Source of the DNA: AG25 sp035517615
GTDB taxonomy: Bacteria; Gemmatimonadota; Gemmatimonadetes; Gemmatimonadales; GWC2-71-9
Direction of reading: 5' to 3'
DNA length: 64,000 nt
Assembly: GCA_035517615.1 (NCBI GenBank)
Contig: DATIYM010000065.1
Coordinates: 18,197 to 82,196 of the forward strand
Part shown: one piece after another, positions 57,782-64,000 of the stretch
How the letters are laid out: the number at the start of each line of letters is the position of its first letter
How positions within the stretch are numbered: the stretch's first letter is position 1
The notes under the pieces: generated by a model
Told to the model about the DNA's origin: nothing
Database searches by the model: none
The model's input: the letters and a program-made list of their open reading frames with translations, nothing else
Position numbers and translations under genes: made by a program

Positions 57782-59818
57782 ATGCGACGACTCGCTGCTC
57801 CGCTCGTGTGGGTCGCCGTCGCTGGGCTGGGAGCCACCGCGTTCGCGGTGCTGGCGCTGTCTCGCGGCGAGCCGGTGAATGCCGCCTGGCTCCTGACCGC
57901 GGCGATCGCGAGCTACGCCGTCGCCTACCGCTTCTATTCCAAGTTTCTCGCCACCCGCGTCTTCGCCCTGGACGACCGCCGCGCCACGCCGGCTGAGCGG
58001 CACAATAACGGCCGCGACTTCGTCCCGACCAATCGCTGGGTGCTCTACGGCCACCACTTCGCGGCGATTGCCGGGCCCGGCCCGCTCGTCGGGCCAGTGC
58101 TCGCCGCCCAACTCGGATTTCTGCCCGGCACACTCTGGCTGATCCTCGGCGTGGTTCTCGCGGGAGCCGTCCAGGATTTTACGATCCTGTTCTGCTCACT
58201 CCGCCGCGACGGCAAGTCGCTCGGCCAGATGGCGAAAGACGAAGTAAGCCCGTTCACCGGGACGACGGCCATGATCGCGGTGCTCCTGATCATGGTCATC
58301 CTGCTCGCCGTGCTCGCGCTCGTGGTGGTGAATGCGCTCAAATCGTCACCCTGGGGATTGTTTACCATCGCGTGCACCATCCCGATCGCCCTGCTGATGG
58401 GATGGTGGATGCGCCACTGGCGACCCGGCCGAGTAGGTGAAGCCTCGGCGTTCGGCGCCGTGCTGCTCGTGCTGGCGCTCGTGGGTGGAGGGTACGTCGC
58501 GAGCCGCCCGGCGCTGGCCGCGTTGTTCACCCATTCGGGCCCCGCGCTGACCTGGATGATCGTCGGGTACGGATTCGTCGCATCGGTGCTCCCCATCTGG
58601 ATGCTGCTCACGCCGCGCGACTATCTATCCACCTTTCTCAAGATCACGACCATCCTCGTTCTGGCGCTCGCCATCTTCGTGCTCCTGCCCACACTCAAGA
58701 TGCCGGCGCTCACGCCGTTCGCTCACCTCGGCGAGGGCCCCGTCTTCGCGGGGAAGGTGTTTCCCTTCGCGTTCATCACGATCGCCTGCGGCGCGATATC
58801 CGGATTCCACGCGCTGATCGCGTCCGGAACCACACCGAAACTGATTGCGCGGGAAAGCGATGCCCGCTTCATCGGCTACGGCGGCATGCTGATGGAGTCG
58901 TTTGTCGGGGTCATGGCGATGATCGCGGCGTGCATCCTCGATCCAGGCGTCTACTTTGCGATGAACACGACTCCCGCGGCGCTGGCGCAGGCCTCGCAGG
59001 TATTGCAGCACGCGGGCTTCGTCGTGACGCCCGAGACCATGCAGCAGCTGGCAGCGCGCATGGGGGAGCAGACCCTGGTCGCCCGCTCGGGCGGCGCGCC
59101 GACGCTCGCCGTTGGCATGGCCCAGATCTTCTCTAGCGTCACCGGTGTCATCGGCGGTCACACCCTCGACGCGGTGTGGTATCACTTCGCGATCATGTTC
59201 GAGGCATTGTTCATTCTCACCACGCTCGACGCCGGAACGCGCGTCGGACGTTTCATGCTGCAGGAGATTCTGGGCGCCGCGTGGCCCGGACTCGGCCGCA
59301 CGTCGTGGTACCCGAGCGTCGTGCTCGCGAGCGGCCTGATCGTGGCCGCGTGGGGGTATTTCCTCTATCAGGGTGTGATGGATCCGCTGGGCGGCATCAA
59401 CTCGCTCTGGCCGCTGTTCGGTATCTCGAATCAGCTGCTCGCGGCGATCGCGCTGTGCGTCGCGACCACCATTCTCATCAAGATGGGCCGCACCCGCTTC
59501 GCCTGGGTAACGCTCGTTCCCCTCGCGTGGCTGATCGTCATCACCATGACGGCCGGATGGGAGAAGGTGTTCTCGCCCGAACCCAAGCTCGGATTCCTGG
59601 CCCACGCCGCGAGCCTCGCGGATTCGGTCCAACCCATCGCGGGGCGGCTCATTTTCAACGACCGGGTCAACGCGGGCGTGGCGCTGCTCTTCATGTCGGT
59701 GGTCGTGCTGCTTGTTGTGTCATCGATCTACGAATGGTGGCTCATACTGTCGCGTCGGAAGGCGCCGGTGCTGCATGAGGCACCCTATGTGGAGAGTGCG
59801 TATGCTACGGGAGACTAA
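57782..59818 (+). CDS. cstA: Carbon starvation protein CstA-type transporter
   Basis: A 678-residue transporter with about 16 helices. Family phrases: RFYSKFLATRVFALDD near 42, HHFAAIAGPGPLVGPVLAAQLG near 86, ISGFHALIASGTTPKLI near 341, EALFILTTLDAGTRVGRFMLQE and MDPLGGINSLWPLFGISNQLLA in pieces near 540. CstA proteins take up pyruvate or peptides. ATG 57782 is preferred over an upstream in-frame ATG because a promoter-like TTGATC-N17-TAACTT ends 7 bases before it. The small YbdD-like gene overlaps its end by 17 bases, as in other bacteria. Confidence 0.95.
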   Translation: MRRLAAPLVWVAVAGLGATAFAVLALSRGEPVNAAWLLTAAIASYAVAYRFYSKFLATRVFALDDRRATPAERHNNGRDFVPTNRWVLYGHHFAAIAGPGPLVGPVLAAQLGFLPGTLWLILGVVLAGAVQDFTILFCSLRRDGKSLGQMAKDEVSPFTGTTAMIAVLLIMVILLAVLALVVVNALKSSPWGLFTIACTIPIALLMGWWMRHWRPGRVGEASAFGAVLLVLALVGGGYVASRPALAALFTHSGPALTWMIVGYGFVASVLPIWMLLTPRDYLSTFLKITTILVLALAIFVLLPTLKMPALTPFAHLGEGPVFAGKVFPFAFITIACGAISGFHALIASGTTPKLIARESDARFIGYGGMLMESFVGVMAMIAACILDPGVYFAMNTTPAALAQASQVLQHAGFVVTPETMQQLAARMGEQTLVARSGGAPTLAVGMAQIFSSVTGVIGGHTLDAVWYHFAIMFEALFILTTLDAGTRVGRFMLQEILGAAWPGLGRTSWYPSVVLASGLIVAAWGYFLYQGVMDPLGGINSLWPLFGISNQLLAAIALCVATTILIKMGRTRFAWVTLVPLAWLIVITMTAGWEKVFSPEPKLGFLAHAASLADSVQPIAGRLIFNDRVNAGVALLFMSVVVLLVVSSIYEWWLILSRRKAPVLHEAPYVESAYATGD

Positions 59819-60011
59819 GAGCGTTGCCCGTCACTACGACGCTCCGTTGTACGAAACGCTCGTCCGGGCCCTGCGACAGATTATTGGAGCGCCGGATTAC
59901 ACGGCGTATTTAGAGCACTGTCGGCGTGCGGGGCACCCGGTGCAGCTGACCGAAGAGCAATATGTGAAAGACTTTTTCGAACAGAGAGGCAAGCGCATCA
60001 GGTGCTGCTGA
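59802..60011 (+). CDS. YbdD/YjiX-family small protein
   Basis: A 69-residue DUF466 protein. YETLVRALRQIIGAPDYTAY, LEHCRRAGHPVQLTEEQYVK and DFFEQRGKRIRCC match the family, which is nearly always encoded directly after cstA-type transporters and is needed for pyruvate uptake by some of them. GGAG ends 7 bases before the ATG at 59802. It overlaps cstA by 17 bases. The usual end is RYGGSxRCC; here it is RGKRIRCC. Confidence 0.9.
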   Translation: MLRETKSVARHYDAPLYETLVRALRQIIGAPDYTAYLEHCRRAGHPVQLTEEQYVKDFFEQRGKRIRCC

Positions 60012-60016
60012 GGGTT

Positions 60017-61234
60017 TCACGGACCGCCAATCCGGCGACCCGCCGATCCGCCAACCACCAGATACCCCCCAACCAGCACTGCCCCCGCCGCCGCGCTGCC
60101 AAGAAAGACCGGCGTGGCGCCGATGTGTTCGTATAGCGTCCCGAGGACAATGCCGCCGAGCAACGCCGCGATTCCTGTGGCGGCGTGATATGCCCCGAAG
60201 CCGCTTCCCAACCGCGCCCGCGCGGCGCGCGCCACAACCGCGCGTTCGGGACTCTCGGTGAGCCCCCACACGCTGCCTAATAAAAGAAAGAGAATCCACG
60301 CACCGAGTGCCGTTCGCACGAACCCCATCCCCGCGGCGAGTACGGCGTAACACAGCCAGCCAACCCACATCGGCCGGACCGCACCGGACCGATCGGTCCA
60401 GGAACCAGCCACAAAGCTCAGGGACGACTTGAACACGTGCACCCCGGCCCAGAGCAGCGGGACCAGCGCGACGGAAACGCCCAGCTCCTGCGAGCGGAGA
60501 ATGAGGAGAGTTTCGGGCATCCGAATGAAGTAGAACATTCCGATTGCGGCGAACAGCGTGCGGCGCATCGTGTCCGTCATCTCGCCGCCCCGCTCGGGCT
60601 GTTTCGCTGCGTGTTGCGCCGGACTCCTCCTCTCCCGCGCCGCTTTCCCTTCGCGCCGCCCCCAGTCCCACGTGGCCCAGATCGCGAGGGCGAGCGCGAT
60701 GGCCCCCGGCACGATGCTCGCCGCGATGACGCGGCGCAGACCGAGGTGGTGAATCGCCAGGAGATACCACGCCGCTAACGGGCCGAGAATCGCCCCGGCG
60801 TGATCCATTCCCCGGTGCAACCCGAACGCCCGCCCGCGCAGACCTGGAGGGGTTGCATCGGCGATGATGGCGTCGCGTGGCGGCGTCCTGAGCCCTTTCC
60901 CAATCCGGTCTACCACGCGCAGCCCGATCACTTGCCACGCCGCCTGCGTAACCGCGATGATCGGACGTACGATGATCGCCGCGGCGTAGCCGAGCACGGC
61001 GAGCCGGCCGCGCCGCTCGGCGCGATCGGCCAGTTTCCCGGCCACGTATTTCACCACGGCCGACGCAAACTCCGCCGCGCCGTCGAGCGTGCCGAGGGCG
61101 GCCGCTCCCGCTCCCAACACCCCCGTGAAGAACGCGGGGAGCAGCGGGTAGATCATCTCACTGGCGAAATCGTTGAACAACGAGACCGTGCCGAACAGCT
61201 TCACGGTCCGGGGCAGGCGCTCCTTACTCGGCAA
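60017..61234 (-). CDS. MFS transporter
   Basis: A 405-residue major facilitator with twelve helices. Opening LFGTVSLFNDFASEMIYPLL, a motif-A-like loop AGKLADRAERRGRLAVLGY (near 70), VDRIGKGLRTPPRDAIIADA (near 110) and a second-half MRRTLFAAIGMFYFIRMPET. The phrase FNDFASEMIYPLLPAF and GKGLRTPPRDA are typical of the nitrate/sugar-unrelated MFS branch whose substrates are unknown. It overlaps the DUF885 gene by 11 bases and is the last gene of that operon. Confidence 0.88.
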   Translation of the reverse strand: MPSKERLPRTVKLFGTVSLFNDFASEMIYPLLPAFFTGVLGAGAAALGTLDGAAEFASAVVKYVAGKLADRAERRGRLAVLGYAAAIIVRPIIAVTQAAWQVIGLRVVDRIGKGLRTPPRDAIIADATPPGLRGRAFGLHRGMDHAGAILGPLAAWYLLAIHHLGLRRVIAASIVPGAIALALAIWATWDWGRREGKAARERRSPAQHAAKQPERGGEMTDTMRRTLFAAIGMFYFIRMPETLLILRSQELGVSVALVPLLWAGVHVFKSSLSFVAGSWTDRSGAVRPMWVGWLCYAVLAAGMGFVRTALGAWILFLLLGSVWGLTESPERAVVARAARARLGSGFGAYHAATGIAALLGGIVLGTLYEHIGATPVFLGSAAAGAVLVGGYLVVGGSAGRRIGGP

Positions 61235-62843
61235 GCCCGAGGCCCCAGCGGATCAGGGTCACAGGCAGTCCACCGTATGGGAGAATCGCGTCGTGGAAGC
61301 GGCGGAGCGTGAAGCCGTCGCCCTGCGCGGCCCGGTAATCAGCGCGCAGCTTGAGCAGCTCACGCCGGCCTACCGCATAGCAGAGCTGATATACCGGCTC
61401 GGCGCAGTAGCGTCGTACCTCCGCCTCGGCATTGGTCCGATCGACATGCATGTGGTCGATCAACTGGCTCACCGCCTGCTCATAGGTCATGCCGCGCGTG
61501 TGCAACCCGATGTCGAGCAGAATTCGTACCGCCCGCCACAGCAGATGCACCCGCTGGAACAGCATTTCTTCCTCCGAGCGGTAGAACCCCTCCTCGCCCA
61601 TCATGTCTTCGCAGTACAACGCCCACCCCTCGACCGTGAGCGGCGTCCACACGTTCTTGCGAACATCCGACGCCTGCTCCTGCGCGTGTACGAGCTGGAG
61701 GTGGTGGCCCGGGAATCCCTCGTGCAGCGCGGTCGCGGCCAGCTCGAACCGGCAGTGATCCCGGAGCATCCGCTCCTGGTCGCCGGCCGGAAGCCTGGGG
61801 TCGGGCACGGTGACGTAGAACCACCCGGTGCGATCGCGTGAGTAGGGTCCGGGGCTGTCGTACGCGGCGAACGGAATCACGGGACGCATGAACGCCGGCG
61901 TGGGCACGACCATGAGCGGCGCATCCGGCACCGGCGCGAGCCCGCGCTCGGCCACGAAGTCGCGAGCCCGCGCCATCTCCCGCGCGTATGCGTCCACGAG
62001 GCCCGGCGCGGCCGGATGGTCCGCGCGCAGCCGGTCCACCAGCGCATGCCAGGTGCTTTGGCCATCGAGGCGCCGCGCCCGCTCGGCCAGGTCCGTCTCG
62101 AGCTGCTGCTTGAGATGCTGGCCATAGCGCCACAGCTCGGGGGCCGTGTCGCGCATCGCGTGCTCGTAGTGCAGGCGGAAATTGAAATCCTCGAGTCCGA
62201 GCGCGAATTCGTCGCTCGCCGACTCGAGCCAGCGGCCCAGATCCTCGCCGAACGCTTTCAACGCGAGCGCGGCGCTGTCGGCCGCGGCAATGAGCCGCGG
62301 ACCCTGGTCCGGCGCCGCGCCCGCGAACATGGCGGCGATCTCGCGGATCAGGTCGAGTCCGCCTTCGCTTACCCGCAGCGCGGTTTCGACGAACAACCGG
62401 ACCGGGTCGTTCAAGGTGGCCCGGGCATCGTCGAGGAACCCGGGGACGTCTTCCAGTCGGGCGGCGGCGGCGCGCGCCCGGTCCGCCGGGGTCCGGTCGG
62501 TTCTGAGCATCAGGAAATGCAAGCCGCCCAGGAGATGCGCGAGCCAGAATCCGGGATTCTTGGTCTGTGGCTTCTCGTGCTCAAAGCGGCGCAGCGTGAC
62601 GCGCGCTTCGTTGAGCAGGGCGGTACGGTTGATTTCGTCCTGCACGGTGTCGACCTCCGCTTCTTCGAGTGCGGCGGAGATCGACTTGAGCGCGGCAAGA
62701 TGGGGCGCGAGCGCCGCGGTGCTGTAGCGGCCGAATCGGTGATCGTGGGTCGTGACCCCCGCCTGGGTGGCCGCGACCGGGTCCAGGTGCCAGCGCAGAT
62801 CGAAATAGGACCGCTCGAGCTGGACGAGTCCGCTCACTGCCAT
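61224..62843 (-). CDS. DUF885-family protein (putative metallopeptidase)
   Basis: A 539-residue protein of the DUF885 family. The motif LAATALHEGFPGHHLQ (near 395) contains the HExxxHH arrangement thought to bind zinc; further on WALYCEDMMGEEGF (near 432) provides a possible Glu ligand. The start ATG at 62843 overlaps the upstream synthase stop by 10 bases and gives a natural N-terminus (MAVSGLVQLERSYFDL); no signal peptide, so cytoplasmic. Peptidase activity is presumed from the fold, not shown. Lies between a synthase and an MFS gene. Confidence 0.88.
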   Translation of the reverse strand: MAVSGLVQLERSYFDLRWHLDPVAATQAGVTTHDHRFGRYSTAALAPHLAALKSISAALEEAEVDTVQDEINRTALLNEARVTLRRFEHEKPQTKNPGFWLAHLLGGLHFLMLRTDRTPADRARAAAARLEDVPGFLDDARATLNDPVRLFVETALRVSEGGLDLIREIAAMFAGAAPDQGPRLIAAADSAALALKAFGEDLGRWLESASDEFALGLEDFNFRLHYEHAMRDTAPELWRYGQHLKQQLETDLAERARRLDGQSTWHALVDRLRADHPAAPGLVDAYAREMARARDFVAERGLAPVPDAPLMVVPTPAFMRPVIPFAAYDSPGPYSRDRTGWFYVTVPDPRLPAGDQERMLRDHCRFELAATALHEGFPGHHLQLVHAQEQASDVRKNVWTPLTVEGWALYCEDMMGEEGFYRSEEEMLFQRVHLLWRAVRILLDIGLHTRGMTYEQAVSQLIDHMHVDRTNAEAEVRRYCAEPVYQLCYAVGRRELLKLRADYRAAQGDGFTLRRFHDAILPYGGLPVTLIRWGLGLAE

Positions 62844-64000
62844 GCGACTCGCTTTCTGAGCAGCGCGTGGCATTCGTCGTCCGACAGTACTCGCTCGGCC
62901 TGCTTCGCGGCATCGAACAGCAGTGCGCAAGCGGCGTCATCGTTCACGTCGTAGCCGTGCAGCTCGAGCCAGTACTTCACGTTCGAGAGTCCGGATACCG
63001 GAGAGATTTCGATCGTTTGCGTGAGGCCGAGCTCCTCGGCGGGAACCGCCGAGTACACGCGGTTGGCGAGCCAGTCATGTCCTTTTTTCCGGGCTTTGAT
63101 GATCGCGGCGGCATGCACCCCGGTGCCGGTGCGAAACGCGTCCGCGCCGAGCACCGGGTAATTCGGCGGGATGGGCAACCCCACCGCCTCCGCCACGAGG
63201 CGGCAGTACTCCGGTAGCTTCGTGAGATCGCGACGATGCGCGCCGAGCAGATTCAGGTTCACGATCAGGAGATCCATTTCGGCATTCCCCACGCGCTCCC
63301 CCACCCCCAGCGCGGTGGCGTGCACGCGATCGACTCCCGCTTCAATTGCCGCCAGACAGTTCGCCACCCCGAGCCCGCGATCACGGTGTCCGTGCCAGTC
63401 TATGCGTATACGGTTTTCCTTGACGGTTTGCTCCTTGACGATGTTCTCCTTGACGTACTTCACCAGACGTCTTACGCCCTCGGGTGTCGCGTGGCCCACC
63501 GTGTCCGCGAGGCACAGCCTCCCGGCCCCGCATCGAATCGCCGCACCGTACAACGCCTCCAGCGTTTCCGGCCGAGCCCGCGTCGTGTCTTCGGTGACGT
63601 ACATGACCGGAAGCCCATGCTGGACCGCGTAGCCCACCGCGGTCTCGGTGGCCGCGACCATCCGGTCGAGCGTCCAGTCCTCGGCGTACTGCCGGATCGG
63701 CGAAGAGCCGATGAAGGTCGCGACTTCGATCGGCACGCCCACCTCTTCCGAAATCCGGACGATCGGCTCGATATCCTGGATCACGGTGCGCGCGGCGCAG
63801 TTCGGAGCGATGGGAAGCCGGGCGTCGCGGATCTCCGTGGCCAGCGCGCGCACGTGCTCCACGGCCCGGGCACCGGCGCCCGGCAGGCCCAGGTCGGCGG
63901 CCGCGATGCCCACATCCGCCATGAGGTGCAGCAGGCGCCGCTTCGTATCGAGCGATGGATCGCGAACGGAAGGCGACTGGAGTCCATCGCGCAGCGTCTC
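62834..64000 (-). CDS. 2-isopropylmalate/homocitrate synthase-like enzyme, N-terminus outside the window
   Basis: At least 388 residues; the reading frame is open to the right edge, where ETLRDGLQSPSV continues the TIM-barrel opening, so the start lies beyond the window. Seen: IDWHGHRDRGLGVANCLA with the metal-binding His pair, ATALGVGERVGNAEMDLL (the acetyl-CoA site signature GxGERxGN) and GIGVHAAAI-like GTGVHAAAIIKARKKG. There is no regulatory LeuA domain; the C-terminus is short. It condenses acetyl-CoA with an alpha-keto acid; which one is unknown. An unusual three-unit VKExx repeat lies at 63410-63454. Confidence 0.9.
   Translation of the reverse strand, partial: ETLRDGLQSPSVRDPSLDTKRRLLHLMADVGIAAADLGLPGAGARAVEHVRALATEIRDARLPIAPNCAARTVIQDIEPIVRISEEVGVPIEVATFIGSSPIRQYAEDWTLDRMVAATETAVGYAVQHGLPVMYVTEDTTRARPETLEALYGAAIRCGAGRLCLADTVGHATPEGVRRLVKYVKENIVKEQTVKENRIRIDWHGHRDRGLGVANCLAAIEAGVDRVHATALGVGERVGNAEMDLLIVNLNLLGAHRRDLTKLPEYCRLVAEAVGLPIPPNYPVLGADAFRTGTGVHAAAIIKARKKGHDWLANRVYSAVPAEELGLTQTIEISPVSGLSNVKYWLELHGYDVNDDAACALLFDAAKQAERVLSDDECHALLRKRVAWQ
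63410..63454 (-). repeat. Three tandem 15-base units inside the synthase gene
   Basis: On the minus strand GTCAAGGAG-AACATC, GTCAAGGAG-CAAACC and GTCAAGGAA-AACCGT follow one another, encoding VKENI, VKEQT and VKENR. This comes just before the metal-binding IDWHGH motif, at a loop that is normally shorter. It looks like a small in-frame duplication. Confidence 0.85.

Overview
The window is high-GC bacterial chromosome, densely packed and mostly in operons whose stop and start codons overlap (ATGA, GTGA, TGATG, TTGA). Gene content points to a Gemmatimonadota-like Gram-negative soil bacterium. It has a TonB receptor, several outer-membrane barrels, secreted lipoproteins with RCC1 or LVIVD repeats, an S46 dipeptidyl-peptidase, DUF305 and YceI proteins, and a UbiA/UbiD/UbiX/UbiE quinone cluster. 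The taxonomic call is inference from gene content; no rRNA or tRNA gene is visible.

Layout. 1-520: a minus-strand coding stretch broken by at least four frameshifts. 0.5-6.7 kb: sugar-phosphate mutase and HD-GYP regulator (minus), trans-sulfuration enzyme and M48 protease (plus), then two tandem secreted paralogues (minus). 6.7-8.8 kb: purD-mutM. 8.8-16.9 kb: a minus-strand operon ubiE-ubiD-ubiA-ubiX-S46 peptidase-phosphoesterase-RCC1 lipoprotein. 16.9-18.8 kb: ECF sigma factor, small zinc-finger anti-sigma-like protein and a secreted protein. 18.8-22.0 kb: mrp, MATE exporter and SAM hydrolase (minus). 22.1-28.3 kb: GNAT, alanine dehydrogenase, DUF305, LVIVD lipoprotein, MaoC-like, DinB, a frameshifted trmO and a Met-rich Spy-like protein. 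28.4-34.2 kb: a coupled minus operon nrnA-cupredoxin-hybrid kinase-barrel-YceI. 34.2-38.6 kb: APC permease, guaB and an SH3-like pair. 38.6-47.0 kb: gpmI, two barrels, a PTPS-like protein, CoA-binding protein, moeA, marC, a porin-like protein and a second LVIVD lipoprotein. 47.0-57.7 kb: a ten-gene minus operon carrying an SDR, a lipoprotein, an acyl-CoA dehydrogenase, a TonB receptor, both ETF subunits and ETF:quinone oxidoreductase. 57.8-64.0 kb: cstA with its small partner, an MFS transporter, a DUF885 protein and an isopropylmalate/homocitrate synthase-like gene running off the right edge.

How the genes may work together. The quinone cluster (prenyltransferase, decarboxylase, its cofactor enzyme, methyltransferase) and the ETF/ETF-QO operon are two ends of one respiratory flow: acyl-CoA dehydrogenase to ETF to ETF-QO to quinone. 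The operon nrnA-cupredoxin-kinase-barrel-YceI reads as an envelope sensing unit of unknown ligand and is the best candidate for an undescribed system.

Regulation. At ten gene starts a TAnnTT hexamer lies 5-8 bases before the start codon, and at four of these a TTG hexamer lies exactly 17 bases further upstream. This suggests leaderless transcription as a general habit here and helps choose several starts. The 59-bp gap between the ETF operon and cstA contains two perfect palindromes fitted around both divergent promoters.
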